Shown piece after piece: positions 33,060 through 42,410 of a stretch of DNA of 64,000 nucleotides. Within the stretch, counting starts at the first letter, position 1, and the number at the start of each line of letters is the position of its first letter. A program made the translations under genes and the position numbers. The notes beneath the pieces were generated by a model, which worked only from the letters and a program-made list of their open reading frames with translations, was not told the origin of the DNA and did not search any database. Origin of the DNA: Shinella lacus (lineage in GTDB: Bacteria > Pseudomonadota > Alphaproteobacteria > Rhizobiales > Rhizobiaceae); assembly GCF_010994755.1 (NCBI RefSeq), contig NZ_WHSB02000014.1:84254-148253 (forward strand), read 5' to 3'.

Positions 33060-34631
33060 ATGAAGAAGGTGAAGACGGCGGAGGAGGCGGCCAGGCTCGT
33101 CAAGGATGGCGCGGTCGTCGCCGTCAATTCTTCCTCGGGCCTGTGCTGCCCGGATGCCGTGCTGAAAGCGCTCGGCGAACGCTTCGATCGCGAGGGCCAT
33201 CCGCGCGGGCTGACCTCCGTTCACCCGATCGCGGCCGGCGATTTCTTCGGCACCAAAGGCGTCGACCACATCGCCAAGCCCGGCATGCTGGAAAAGATCA
33301 TCGGCGGCTCCTACCCTTCCGGTCCGAGCAATGCCGAGCCGCCGCTCATCTGGCAGATGATCCTGAAGGAAGAACTCGCCGCCTGGAACGTGCCCTCCGG
33401 CATCGTCTTCGACATGCTGCGCGAGGGTGCGGCCAAGCGGCCGGGCGTGCTGACCAAGGTCGGCATGGAGACCTTCGTCGATCCCGACCAGGACGGCTGT
33501 GCGATGAATGCCAGCGCGCGGGCCAAGCCGCTCGTCAAACGCGTCGAATTTGCCGGCGAGGACTGGCTGCATTTTCCGGCCATCCGGCCGGACGTCGCGA
33601 TCATTCGCGCCACGACCGCCGACGAGAAGGGCAACCTCACTTTCGAGCAAGAGGGCGCAACCCTCGGTGCCATGGAGATGGCGCTTGCCGCGCGCAATTC
33701 CGGCGGCCTCGTCATCGCGCAGGTCAAGCGCGTGGCGGCCAGCGGCTCGCTGCGGCCGCATGATGTGCGCGTGCCTGGCATTCTCGTCGATGTCATCGTG
33801 GAGGCGCCGGAGCAGTTGCAGACGACGGCGACGCCTTATGATCCGGCGATCTCCGGCGAGCTTTTCCGCCCGCTCGACACCTTCCGCCTGCCGGCGCTCG
33901 ACGTCGGCAAGGTGATCGCGCGGCGCGTGGCGCAGGAGCTCCGGGAGGACTGGGCGGTCAATATCGGCTTCGGCATTTCGGCCAATGTGCCGCGCATCCT
34001 CATCGAGGAAGGCCATCACGGCAAGATCACCTGGGTGATCGAGCAGGGCGCCGTCGGCGGCGTGCCGCTGCTCGATTTCAAGTTCGGCTGCGCCTCCAAT
34101 GCGGAAGCCTTCGTCGCCTCACCGCACCAGTTCTGCTACTTCCAGGCCGGCGCCTTCGATTGTTCGCTGCTGTCCTTCCTCGAAATCGACGCCGAAGGCT
34201 CGGTCAATGTCAGCCGGCTGGCGGCCACACCGCACCGCACCGCCGGCGCCGGCGGCTTCGTCGACATCACAGCGCGGGCGAAAAAGATCGTCTTCTCCGG
34301 CAATTTCAATGCGGGCGCGAAGATGCGCATCGAGGACGGCCGGCTGGTCATCGACAAGGAAGGCCGCATCGCCAAGATCGTGCCGAAGGTCGACCAGGTC
34401 AGTTTTTCGGGAAAACGCGCCCGCGCGCAGGGGCAGGACATCACCTATGTCACCGAGCGCTGCGTCATTCGGCTTGAGGCGGATGGGCTGGTCGTCACCG
34501 AAATCGCGCCCGGCCTCGATCTCCAGCGCGACGTGCTCGACCAGGCGGCCACGCCGCTCAGGGTCTCCGAGACGCTGAAGACCATGGACGCCGCGCTGTT
34601 CCGCGCCGAGACTATGGGTCTCGCGCTGTGA
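33060..34631 (+). CDS. Class I acyl-CoA:acetate / 3-oxoacid CoA-transferase
   Basis: 523 residues with alpha and beta CoA-transferase domains fused, as in YdiF or PCT-type enzymes. The catalytic Glu328 is in IEQGAVGGVP, the beta-half motif. It moves CoA between acetyl- or succinyl-CoA and an organic acid, here probably activating the acid made by the aldehyde dehydrogenase. ATG 33060 is used because GGAGGA ends seven bases upstream; an in-frame start at 33033 lacks that. It overlaps the hydratase start by four bases. Confidence 0.88.
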   Translation: MKKVKTAEEAARLVKDGAVVAVNSSSGLCCPDAVLKALGERFDREGHPRGLTSVHPIAAGDFFGTKGVDHIAKPGMLEKIIGGSYPSGPSNAEPPLIWQMILKEELAAWNVPSGIVFDMLREGAAKRPGVLTKVGMETFVDPDQDGCAMNASARAKPLVKRVEFAGEDWLHFPAIRPDVAIIRATTADEKGNLTFEQEGATLGAMEMALAARNSGGLVIAQVKRVAASGSLRPHDVRVPGILVDVIVEAPEQLQTTATPYDPAISGELFRPLDTFRLPALDVGKVIARRVAQELREDWAVNIGFGISANVPRILIEEGHHGKITWVIEQGAVGGVPLLDFKFGCASNAEAFVASPHQFCYFQAGAFDCSLLSFLEIDAEGSVNVSRLAATPHRTAGAGGFVDITARAKKIVFSGNFNAGAKMRIEDGRLVIDKEGRIAKIVPKVDQVSFSGKRARAQGQDITYVTERCVIRLEADGLVVTEIAPGLDLQRDVLDQAATPLRVSETLKTMDAALFRAETMGLAL

Positions 34632-35395
34632 GCGACCCGCGCATCGCGCTCGTCGTCGAGGACCGCATCGCCCGGCTGACGCTGCGCCGCCCGGAAAAAC
34701 TGAACGCCATCGACGCCGGAATGGTCGACGCGCTTTTGCAGGCCTGCCGGGATATCGAGCGGTCGGAGGCGCGCGTCGCCATTCTGACCGGCGAGGGCGC
34801 ACGCTCCTTTTCCGCGGGCGGCGATATCGCGGCCTGGAGCAATCTCGATGCGGAGGCGTTTTCGCGCCGTTGGCTGCGCGATGGGCATGACGCCTTCGAC
34901 GCCCTGGCGCGCCTCACCATACCGTTGATCGCCGTGCTGAACGGGCACACGCTCGGTGGCGGGCTGGAGTTGGCCGCCTGCGCCGACCTGCGCATTGCGG
35001 AAGCCCATGTGAAGATCGGCCAGCCGGAGCCTGGCCTCGGCATCATTCCCGGCTGGTCCGGCACACAGCGTGCGTCGCGGCGTTTCGGCTCGTCGCTGGT
35101 GCGCCGCATGGCGCTGTTCGGCGAGGTCTTTTCGGCGGAACAGGCGCTGGCGCTCGGGCTGGTCGACCAGGTCGTGCAAACGGGCGAAGGCACGGTCGCG
35201 GCAGAGGCCGCCGCCCAGCGCGTGCTGAAACGCGCGCCCCGCGCCACCGAGCTCACGAAAATGCTGATCAACGCCGCAGAGGGCGAAGAGAATGCCCGCG
35301 TCGTCGAGGCGCTGGCAGGTGCCGCGGCCGCGGCATCGGCGGACCTCGCGGAGGGCCTTGCGGCCTACCGGGAAAAGCGGCCGCCGGCGTTTTAG
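34628..35395 (+). CDS. Enoyl-CoA hydratase/isomerase
   Basis: 255-residue crotonase-fold protein. Both hydratase glutamates are present at the normal 20-residue spacing: Glu114 (GGGLELAACAD) and Glu134 (QPEPGLGIIPG), and the oxyanion loop is SFSAGGDI. It should add water across an enoyl-CoA made by the acyl-CoA dehydrogenase at 36610. It starts with GTG overlapping the CoA-transferase stop, indicating coupled translation. Confidence 0.9.
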   Translation: MSDPRIALVVEDRIARLTLRRPEKLNAIDAGMVDALLQACRDIERSEARVAILTGEGARSFSAGGDIAAWSNLDAEAFSRRWLRDGHDAFDALARLTIPLIAVLNGHTLGGGLELAACADLRIAEAHVKIGQPEPGLGIIPGWSGTQRASRRFGSSLVRRMALFGEVFSAEQALALGLVDQVVQTGEGTVAAEAAAQRVLKRAPRATELTKMLINAAEGEENARVVEALAGAAAAASADLAEGLAAYREKRPPAF

Positions 35396-35437
35396 CAGAC
35401 AGGACGCCCGCGCCGCCAAGCGGCACGGGCGGCAGGT

Positions 35438-36454
35438 TCAGGCCGGCACCGGCGCGTCCTCGCGCAACAATCCCTTGCGCTTCAGATCCGCCCAGAACTC
35501 ACCGGGAATCGGGTGCGAGAACCAGGCAAGGTTCTGGTCCAGCTGCTCCACCGTGCGCGTGCCCGCCATGAAGGACGGTACGGCCGGGTGGGCGACCACG
35601 AATTGCAGGGCGGCGGCGGCGAGCGGCACGCCGTGTTCGGCGCAGACGGCCTCGATCTTCGCGACCTTTTCCAGGATCTCGCGGGGCGCCGGGGCGTAAT
35701 TGTATTTGGCGCCCTCCTTCGCGCCGGTGGCCAGGATGCCGGAGTTGAAACCGCCACCCACCACGACCGCGGCACCGCGCTCTTCGCAGAGCGGCAGGAA
35801 GGCATCGAGCGCGTCCTGTTCCAGCAGCGTATAGCGGCCGGCCAGCAGGAAGCAGTCGAAGTCGCGGCGTTTCAGCGCCTCGTGGCAGACCTGCCATTCG
35901 TTGACGCCGACGCCAATCGCCTTCACCAGCTTTTCCGATCGCAGCTTTTCGAGTGCCCGCCAGGCGCCGTCCATCGCCTGCTCGAACACTTCCGGCTGCG
36001 CATCGCCGCGCGTGAAAACGTCGATGTCGTGGATGAAGCACATCTCCATGCGCTCCAGCCCCAGCCGTTGCAGGCTGTCCTCGAAGGCGCGCATCGTGCC
36101 GTCGTAGCTATAGTCGAAATGCATGGTGAAGGGCGCGGCGTTCTTCCAGGGCGCAAAATCGATCGTGTCGCGCCGGGCCGGGCGCAGCAGGCGGCCGACC
36201 TTCGAGGCGAGCACGAAATCGTCGCGCTCCTTCCAGCGCAGCGCATGGCCGGTGCGAAGCTCCGCCAGGCCATGGCCATACATCGGCGCGGTATCGAAGA
36301 AGCGCACGCCGGCATCCCAGGCATGTTCAAACATGGCCGCGGCCGTCGCTTCGTCGATCTCCTGGAAAATGTTGCCGAGGGGGGCGGTGCCGAAGCCGAA
36401 ACTGGTGACCTCGATATCCGTGCGGCCGAATTTTCGCTTGTCGCTCGCGTGCAT
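35438..36454 (-). CDS. Aldo-keto reductase (aldose 1-dehydrogenase-like)
   Basis: 338-residue AKR with tetrad residues in FDTAPMYGHG (Asp, Tyr), ASKVGR (Lys) and CFIHDID (His). It resembles D-threo-aldose 1-dehydrogenase, L-fucose dehydrogenase and pyridoxal 4-dehydrogenase, which oxidise a sugar hemiacetal to a lactone. The start at 36454 follows GGAGGATAAGT. It is convergent with the hydratase and divergent from the acyl-CoA dehydrogenase, behind an operator-like site at 36470-36484. A role for sugar lactone formation would fit the ribose-type importer. Confidence 0.87.
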   Translation of the reverse strand: MHASDKRKFGRTDIEVTSFGFGTAPLGNIFQEIDEATAAAMFEHAWDAGVRFFDTAPMYGHGLAELRTGHALRWKERDDFVLASKVGRLLRPARRDTIDFAPWKNAAPFTMHFDYSYDGTMRAFEDSLQRLGLERMEMCFIHDIDVFTRGDAQPEVFEQAMDGAWRALEKLRSEKLVKAIGVGVNEWQVCHEALKRRDFDCFLLAGRYTLLEQDALDAFLPLCEERGAAVVVGGGFNSGILATGAKEGAKYNYAPAPREILEKVAKIEAVCAEHGVPLAAAALQFVVAHPAVPSFMAGTRTVEQLDQNLAWFSHPIPGEFWADLKRKGLLREDAPVPA

Positions 36455-36469
36455 ACTTATCCTCCATAA

Positions 36470-36485
36470 GTAACCATATGGTGAA
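36470..36485. promoter_or_regulatory. Cluster B operator-like site before the aldo-keto reductase
   Basis: GTAAC-CATATG-GTGAA has a complete left half and a partial right half of GTAAC-N6-GTTAC, with ACCATATGGT as an inner perfect palindrome. It lies just upstream of the aldo-keto reductase ribosome site, where a bound repressor would block that gene. Confidence 0.5.
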
Positions 36486-36547
36486 TAGTAAGCACGGCCC
36501 AACCCCCTGCGCAAGCAGGTTCGTACACGTTTGGAAATTTTTCCGGC

Positions 36548-36590
36548 TTGACGTCGTGCATCCGTCACATGTATGTAACCAGATAGTTAC
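36548..36590 (+). promoter_or_regulatory. Promoter and TetR operator of the acyl-CoA dehydrogenase operon
   Basis: -35 TTGACG (36548-36553), an 18-base spacer and -10 TATGTA (36572-36577). The -10 overlaps the perfect operator GTAAC-CAGATA-GTTAC (36575-36590). It drives the acyl-CoA dehydrogenase/SDR/DUF993/isomerase run. Confidence 0.7.
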
Positions 36591-36609
36591 TAGAAGCGAG
36601 ACGAAGCCG

Positions 36610-37752
36610 ATGTATCTCACGGAAACGCAGGAGCAGGTGCGCGACATGGCGCGCGCCTTCGCCGATGAAATGATCCGCCCTCTGGCCGAGGAACTGGACC
36701 GCGAGGAGAGTTTCCCCGCCGCCCTCTATGACGAGATGGCCAAGCTCGGCCTGTTCGGCATCGGCGTGCCGGAGGCGCTCGGCGGACCGGGCTTCGATAC
36801 GCTCACCTATGCGCTGGTGATGGAGGAGCTGAGCCGCGGCTACGCCTCCGTCGCCGACCAGTGCGGCCTGGTCGAGCTCATCTCGACCCTGCTTGTGCGC
36901 CACGGCACGGAGCGCCAGCAGGCGCTGCTTCCCGACATTCTCGGCATGCGCGCCAAGGTCGCCTATTGCATCACGGAGCCGGAGGCCGGCACCGATGTCT
37001 CGGGCATCCGCACGACGGCCGTTCGCGACGGCGACGGCTGGCGGCTCGATGGCGGCAAGATCTGGATCCACAATGCGCCGGTCGCCGATTACGGTTTCGT
37101 GCTGGCCCGCACCGACAAGGAGGCCGGCAATCGCGGCATGTCGATCTTCATCGTCGACCTGCATGCGGCGGGCGTCGAGCGCGGTCCGAAGGAACACAAG
37201 ATGGGCCAGCGCGCCAGCCAGGTCGGCGCGCTGAATTTCGCCGATGTGCGCCTTTCCGCCGACGCCCTGCTCGGCACGGAAGGCCGCGGGTTCCACATGA
37301 TGATGTCGGTGCTCGACAAGGGCCGCGTCGGCATCGCCTCGCTTGCAGTCGGCATCGGCCAGGCGGGGCTTGAGGCCGCGCTAGACTATGCCGGCACGCG
37401 AAAACAGTTCGGCAAGGCGATTTCCGATTTCCAGGGCGTGCAATGGCTGCTCGCCGACATGGCGAAGGATATCGAGGCCGCACGCCTGCTGGTGCATTCC
37501 GCCGCCTCGAAGATCGATTCCGGTGCAGATGCGACGAAGGCCTGCTCGATCGCCAAATGTTTTGCCGGCGACATGGCCGTGCAGCGCACCGCCGATGCCG
37601 TGCAGGTCTTTGGCGGCTCGGGCTACATCCGCGGCTTCGAGGTGGAGCGGCTCTATCGCGACGCCAAGATCACGCAGATCTACGAGGGCACCAACCAGAT
37701 CCAGCGCATGATCATCGCGCGCGAACTGCTGAAGAAGGGTGCCAGGGCATGA
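36610..37752 (+). CDS. Acyl-CoA dehydrogenase
   Basis: 380-residue FAD enzyme of the short/branched-chain acyl-CoA dehydrogenase class. Signatures are YCITEPEAGTDVSGIRTTAV and, at the C-terminus, the catalytic-base region IYEGTNQIQRM with Glu359. It introduces a double bond into an acyl-CoA and passes electrons to ETF, which is encoded downstream. ATG 36610 is used; an earlier in-frame ATG at 36478 lies upstream of the promoter. The SDR start overlaps its stop (ATGA). Confidence 0.92.
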   Translation: MYLTETQEQVRDMARAFADEMIRPLAEELDREESFPAALYDEMAKLGLFGIGVPEALGGPGFDTLTYALVMEELSRGYASVADQCGLVELISTLLVRHGTERQQALLPDILGMRAKVAYCITEPEAGTDVSGIRTTAVRDGDGWRLDGGKIWIHNAPVADYGFVLARTDKEAGNRGMSIFIVDLHAAGVERGPKEHKMGQRASQVGALNFADVRLSADALLGTEGRGFHMMMSVLDKGRVGIASLAVGIGQAGLEAALDYAGTRKQFGKAISDFQGVQWLLADMAKDIEAARLLVHSAASKIDSGADATKACSIAKCFAGDMAVQRTADAVQVFGGSGYIRGFEVERLYRDAKITQIYEGTNQIQRMIIARELLKKGARA

Positions 37753-38519
37753 GCGCCCAGCTCGTCGCCCTCGTCACCGGCTCGTCGCGCGGCATCGGGC
37801 TGGCGGTGGCCGAAGCGCTCGCGGGCCAGGGTTTTGCCGTTGCTATCAACGGCCCAGCCGAGGATGCGGAACTGTCGGCGGCGGTCGCGCGCATTGCGGC
37901 GCTGGGCGTGCCGGTTGTGGCCGCGCCGTTTGATGTTACCGATATCGCCGGCCATGAAGCCGCGCTCGACGCCATTGAGAAAAAGCTCGGACCGCTCACC
38001 ACGCTGGTCAACAATGCCGGCGTTGGCGTGCTCCAGCGGGGCGACATGATGGATGTGTCGGAGACAAGCTGGGACCGCTGCTTTTCCGTCAATGCCAAGG
38101 CGCTGTTCTTCCTGAGCCAGGCCTTCGCCCGCCGCCTTCTGGCGCGCGAACGGCCGCCGCTCTTCCATTCGATCGTCAATATCACCTCGTCCAATGCCGT
38201 CGCAGTGGCCGAGCACCGCTCGGAATATTGCGCCTCGAAGGCCGCGGCCGCCATGGTGTCCAAGGCGCTTGCCGTGCGGCTCGGGCGCGAGGAGATCGCC
38301 GTCTACGACGTGCAGCCCGGCCTCATCGCCACCGAAATGACCGCGCCGGTCATCGATGCCTATCGCGAACGGGCGGAGCAGGGCCTGACGCTCTTCCCCC
38401 GCGTCGGCCAGCCCGGCGATATCGGCACGCTGGTCGCATCGCTTGCGTCGGGGCGGCTTCCCTACACCACCGGCCTCACCATCCCGGCGGATGCCGGCAT
38501 GCTCGTGCCGCGCTTCTGA
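37749..38519 (+). CDS. Short-chain dehydrogenase/reductase (3-ketoacyl-type)
   Basis: 256-residue classical SDR with GSSRGIG (11-17), NNAG (88-91), Ser147/148 and Tyr160-x3-Lys164 (YCASKAAAAM). FabG-like proteins with this pattern act on 3-hydroxy/3-keto acids or on sugars. It overlaps the acyl-CoA dehydrogenase gene by four bases. It could oxidise the hydroxyl placed by the enoyl-CoA hydratase. Confidence 0.88.
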   Translation: MSAQLVALVTGSSRGIGLAVAEALAGQGFAVAINGPAEDAELSAAVARIAALGVPVVAAPFDVTDIAGHEAALDAIEKKLGPLTTLVNNAGVGVLQRGDMMDVSETSWDRCFSVNAKALFFLSQAFARRLLARERPPLFHSIVNITSSNAVAVAEHRSEYCASKAAAAMVSKALAVRLGREEIAVYDVQPGLIATEMTAPVIDAYRERAEQGLTLFPRVGQPGDIGTLVASLASGRLPYTTGLTIPADAGMLVPRF

Positions 38520-38529
38520 GGGTTTTTTC

Positions 38530-39678
38530 ATGACTATCGCACTTCCCGATACCGCCGGCCGCCTCTCGGACTACACCCTGACGGGCCAGCCGATCGCCGC
38601 GGCCAAACTCGGCAAAAACCCGGCACGCACCGTCTATTCCGCCGCCCATGTGGTGGCCGATCCCTTCACCGCCAACGATCCCTCCGGCCACGCCACGGTC
38701 GATTGGGAAAAGACCATGGAGTTCCGCCGCTACCTCGCCGGCCTCGGCCTCGGCATTGCGGAGGCGATGGACACCGCGCAGCGCGGCATGGGCCTCGACT
38801 GGCCGGGCGCGCTGGAGCTCATCCGCCGCACGCGCGAGGAACTGCCCGATGCGCTGGTCGCCAATGGCTGCGGCACGGACCATCTTGACCCCGCGACGGT
38901 GACCAGCCTCGACGCCGTGCGCCGCGCCTATCTGGAACAGGCGGAAGCCATCCAGAAGCTCGGCGGGCGCCTCATCCTGATGGCCTCGCGCGCTTTGGTG
39001 CGCGTTGCCAGGGGGCCGGAGGACTATATCAAAATCTATTCGGACGTGCTGTCGGCCTGCGACGAACCGGTGATCCTGCATTGGCTCGGCGACATGTTCG
39101 ACCCGCAGCTTGCCGGCTACTGGGGCAGCGCCGATTTCGACCCCGCAATGCAGACGGCGCTTGCCGTCATCGGCGAAAACACAGCCAAGGTGGACGGCAT
39201 CAAAATCTCGCTTCTCGACAAGGAGAAGGAAATCCGCATGCGCCGCCGCCTGCCGGCGGGCGTGAAAATGTATACGGGCGACGACTTCAACTATCCCGAA
39301 CTGATCGAAGGCGACGAAGAGGGCTTTTCCCATGCCCTGCTCGGCATTTTCGATCCGCTGGCGCCCGCCGCGGCTTACGCGGTGGAGCGGCTGGGCGAGG
39401 GCGACAAGGCCGGCTTCCGCGCGACGCTCGATCCGACCGTGCCGCTCGCCCGGCTGATCTTTCGTGCGCCCACGCAATATTACAAGACGGGCGTCGTCTT
39501 CCTCGCCTGGCTCAACGGGTTCCAGGATCATTTCATCATGCTGAACGGCGCGCAGGCCATGCGGCCGCTGCCCTATTTCGTGGACCTCTTCCGCCATGCC
39601 GACCAGTGCGGCCTGCTGCGCGATCCGGAGCTGGCCGTGGAGCGCATGAAGAAGCTGCTTGCGCTCTACGGGGTCTAG
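38530..39678 (+). CDS. DUF993 protein (DHDPS/NAL-like class I aldolase fold)
   Basis: 382-residue TIM-barrel protein of the DUF993 family, a distant relative of dihydrodipicolinate synthase and N-acetylneuraminate lyase. Lys225 in VDGIKISLLD is placed like the Schiff-base lysine of that superfamily, so a carbon-carbon lyase or dehydratase is likely. It is followed after three bases by the isomerase gene; DUF993 and TIM-barrel isomerase genes are often adjacent in sugar clusters. The substrate is unknown. Confidence 0.78.
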   Translation: MTIALPDTAGRLSDYTLTGQPIAAAKLGKNPARTVYSAAHVVADPFTANDPSGHATVDWEKTMEFRRYLAGLGLGIAEAMDTAQRGMGLDWPGALELIRRTREELPDALVANGCGTDHLDPATVTSLDAVRRAYLEQAEAIQKLGGRLILMASRALVRVARGPEDYIKIYSDVLSACDEPVILHWLGDMFDPQLAGYWGSADFDPAMQTALAVIGENTAKVDGIKISLLDKEKEIRMRRRLPAGVKMYTGDDFNYPELIEGDEEGFSHALLGIFDPLAPAAAYAVERLGEGDKAGFRATLDPTVPLARLIFRAPTQYYKTGVVFLAWLNGFQDHFIMLNGAQAMRPLPYFVDLFRHADQCGLLRDPELAVERMKKLLALYGV

Positions 39679-39681
39679 GCG

Positions 39682-40539
39682 ATGCGGGATTTTTCCAGCG
39701 ACCATTCGGCGCTTGCGCTCAACACCGCGAGCCTCGGGCACAATCTGGAAGGCCATGGCGCGGGCTGGTCGCCGGAGCGGGTGATCGATGCCTGCGCAGA
39801 GCGTGGCTTTGGCGCCATCGTCTTCTGGCGGCGGGAAATCGGCGCGCGGTCCGTGGAGATCGGAGAACGGGCGCGAGCGGCAGGTCTTTCCGTCGCCGGG
39901 CTTTGCCGCACGCCGTTTCTGGTCGGTACGGAAGCGGTGGACAAAGTCGCGGTCCTCAATGAGGCCAAGGCCTCCATCGACATGGCGGCGGGGCTTGGCG
40001 CCGATGTGCTGACCATCGTGGTCGGCGGCGTGCATCCGGGCACCAAGGGCATGGCGGAAAGCCTGAAAATCGTCGCCGACCGTGTCGCCGAGATCGCGCC
40101 CTATGCGGCGGAACGCGGCGTCCGGCTGGCGCTCGAACCGCTCAACCCCGTCTATGCCGGCAACCGCTCCTGCCTCACCACGGTGCGCGATGCCGTCGAT
40201 CTTTGCGAAACGGTCAGGGCGCCGAACCTCGGCATCGCGGTCGATGTCTACCATGTCTGGTGGGACACGGACCTCGATGCGCAGTTGCGCCGCGCGGGAA
40301 AAGACCGGATTTTCGGCTACCACCTGTGCGACTGGCTCGCCGATACGCGCGACGTGCTGCTCGACCGCGGCATGATGGGCGACGGCGTCGCCGATCTGAA
40401 GGCGATCCGCGCCAGCGTCGAGGGTGCGGGTTATGCGGGGCCGTGCGAGGTGGAGATCTTTTCCGCGAACAATTGGTGGAAACGGGACCCCGGCGGGGTC
40501 CTCGATGTCATGGTCGAGCGTTTTCGCACGCTCTGCTGA
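39682..40539 (+). CDS. Sugar phosphate isomerase/epimerase (AP endonuclease 2 fold)
   Basis: 285-residue TIM barrel of the xylose-isomerase-like/AP_endonuc_2 family. Metal-site acids and histidines are visible in LALEPLNP, AVDVYHVWWD, FGYHLCDW and CEVEIFS. Enzymes of this fold isomerise or epimerise keto sugars or inosose-type compounds. It is three bases downstream of DUF993, so the two probably act on successive intermediates. Confidence 0.83.
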   Translation: MRDFSSDHSALALNTASLGHNLEGHGAGWSPERVIDACAERGFGAIVFWRREIGARSVEIGERARAAGLSVAGLCRTPFLVGTEAVDKVAVLNEAKASIDMAAGLGADVLTIVVGGVHPGTKGMAESLKIVADRVAEIAPYAAERGVRLALEPLNPVYAGNRSCLTTVRDAVDLCETVRAPNLGIAVDVYHVWWDTDLDAQLRRAGKDRIFGYHLCDWLADTRDVLLDRGMMGDGVADLKAIRASVEGAGYAGPCEVEIFSANNWWKRDPGGVLDVMVERFRTLC

Positions 40540-40557
40540 CGATTTAGGAGATTCTTT

Positions 40558-41307
40558 ATGAAACTGCTGGTGCCCATCAAGCGGGTCGTTGATTACAACG
40601 TCAAAATTCGCGTGAAGGCGGATGGCTCGGGTGTCGAGCTAGCGAATGTGAAGATGTCGATGAACCCGTTCGACGAGATTTCGGTCGAGGAGGCGTTGCG
40701 GCTGAAGGAAGCCGGCAAGGCGTCGGAAGTGGTCGTCGTGTCGATCGGTCCGGCCAAGGCCGAAGAGACGCTGCGCACCGCGCTCGCCATGGGCGCCGAC
40801 CGCGCCGTGCTGGTCGAGACGGACGATGCCGTCGAACCGCTCGCCGTGGCGAAGATCCTCAAGGGTGTCGCCGAAGCCGAACAGCCAAGCCTGATCATCG
40901 TCGGCAAGCAGGCGATCGACGACGACAGCAACCAGACCGGCCAGATGCTGTCGGCGCTGCTCGGCTGGGCACAGGCGACGTTTGCCTCGAAGGTCGAGAT
41001 CGGTGAGGGTTCCGCCCAGGTCACCCGCGAAGTCGACGGCGGTCTCCAGACCATCGACGTGAAGCTGCCGGCCGTGGTCACGACGGACCTGCGCCTCAAC
41101 GAGCCGCGTTATGCCTCGCTGCCCAACATCATGAAGGCAAAGAAGAAGCCGCTCGACAAGAAGACCCCGTCCGACTTCGGCGTCGACATGAGCCCGCGCC
41201 TCAAGGTGCTGAAGACCGAGGAACCGTCCGGCCGCAAGGCAGGCGTCAAGGTCAAGAGCGTCGCCGAACTCGTCGACAAGCTGAAAAACGAAGCCGGCGT
41301 GCTGTAA
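40558..41307 (+). CDS. etfB: Electron-transfer flavoprotein beta subunit
   Basis: 249-residue ETF beta subunit with the family signature [18 protein letters not shown] start and the AMP-binding region [16 protein letters not shown]. With ETF alpha it carries electrons from acyl-CoA and related dehydrogenases to the quinone pool. It follows the isomerase gene by 18 bases, so it may be read through from the cluster B operon, but it could also be the cell's general ETF. Confidence 0.93.
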   Translation: MKLLVPIKRVVDYNVKIRVKADGSGVELANVKMSMNPFDEISVEEALRLKEAGKASEVVVVSIGPAKAEETLRTALAMGADRAVLVETDDAVEPLAVAKILKGVAEAEQPSLIIVGKQAIDDDSNQTGQMLSALLGWAQATFASKVEIGEGSAQVTREVDGGLQTIDVKLPAVVTTDLRLNEPRYASLPNIMKAKKKPLDKKTPSDFGVDMSPRLKVLKTEEPSGRKAGVKVKSVAELVDKLKNEAGVL

Positions 41308-41310
41308 GGA

Positions 41311-41425
41311 AACCCGTGAGGCCCGCCTGCAAACGGCGTGGCACTGCGCTTCCGGTGCTCACGTACTGATGTACGCTGCGCGCCGGTTCTCGCGCCCCAC
41401 CGTTTTCGGCAGGGCCTGACGGGTT
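41311..41425. repeat. Large imperfect palindrome between etfB and etfA
   Basis: The 152-base gap is mostly one hairpin. AACCCGTGAGGCCC at 41311-41324 pairs with GGGCCTGACGGGTT at 41412-41425, and complementarity continues inwards to CGTAC-TGAT-GTACG near 41371. It is probably a mobile or repeated intergenic palindrome inserted within the operon. Confidence 0.65.
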
Positions 41426-41459
41426 TTCGGGACCGAACCATTTTCCAAAGGACATCATC

Positions 41460-42398
41460 ATGGCCATTCTTCTTCTGGCAGATCACGACAATGCCCACCT
41501 TTCCGACCAGACGGCAAAGGCGCTGACGGCGGCAGGCAAGATCGGTTCCGACGTGCATGTGCTCGTCGCCGGTGCCGGTGCAAAGGCTGCGGCCGAACAG
41601 GCGGCAAAGCTTTCCGGCGTGACGAAGGTGCTCGTTGCCGAGGATCAAACCCTTGCCAACAATCTGGCAGAACCGCTTGCAGCGCTCATCGTCTCGCTTG
41701 CCGGCAGCTATGAGGCGATCGTCTCGGCCGCGACCTCGGTCGGCAAGAACGTTCTGCCGCGTGTTGCAGCGCTGCTTGATGTCGCCCAGGTTTCCGAGAT
41801 CATCGAGGTCGTCTCTGCCGATACGTTCAAGCGTCCGATCTATGCCGGCAATGCGATCCAGACGGTCCAGTCCACCGACGCCAGGAAGGTGATCACCGTG
41901 CGCACGGCGTCCTTCGCGGCAGCAGGCGAGGGCGGCAGTGCATCGATCGAGAGCGTCTCGGCGGCTGCGAACCCCGGCCTCTCGACCCACGTCAAGGACG
42001 CGCTGTCCTCGTCGGATCGTCCGGAGCTGACGTCGGCCAAGATCATCATCTCGGGCGGTCGTGCGCTTGGTTCGTCTGAAAAATTCCAGGAGGTCATTCT
42101 TCCGGTTGCCGACAAGCTCGGCGCTGCCGTTGGTGCCTCCCGTGCTGCGGTCGATGCGGGCTATGCGCCGAACGACTGGCAGGTCGGGCAGACGGGCAAG
42201 GTGGTTGCGCCGCAGCTCTACATCGCCTGCGGCATCTCGGGTGCGATCCAGCATCTGGCCGGCATGAAGGACAGTAAGGTCATCGTGGCGATCAACAAGG
42301 ACGAGGAGGCGCCGATCTTCCAAGTCGCCGATTATGGCCTCGTGGCGGATATTTTCGAAGCCTTGCCGGAATTCGAAAAGGCCGTCGGCGCGCGTTGA
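41460..42398 (+). CDS. etfA: Electron-transfer flavoprotein alpha subunit
   Basis: 312-residue ETF alpha subunit. The FAD-binding C-terminal domain (about 190-312) has the signature [20 protein letters not shown] and ends with [15 protein letters not shown]. It forms the heterodimer with the etfB product just upstream, and serves the acyl-CoA dehydrogenase of cluster B and probably other flavin dehydrogenases. Confidence 0.94.
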   Translation: MAILLLADHDNAHLSDQTAKALTAAGKIGSDVHVLVAGAGAKAAAEQAAKLSGVTKVLVAEDQTLANNLAEPLAALIVSLAGSYEAIVSAATSVGKNVLPRVAALLDVAQVSEIIEVVSADTFKRPIYAGNAIQTVQSTDARKVITVRTASFAAAGEGGSASIESVSAAANPGLSTHVKDALSSSDRPELTSAKIIISGGRALGSSEKFQEVILPVADKLGAAVGASRAAVDAGYAPNDWQVGQTGKVVAPQLYIACGISGAIQHLAGMKDSKVIVAINKDEEAPIFQVADYGLVADIFEALPEFEKAVGAR

Positions 42399-42410
42399 TA
42401 CGCGCCACGC

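Noticed and set aside
36478..36609. N-terminal extension of the acyl-CoA dehydrogenase from an ATG at 36478
   Set aside because: It would start upstream of the readable promoter and operator, has no similarity to the family, and the true protein begins at 36610.
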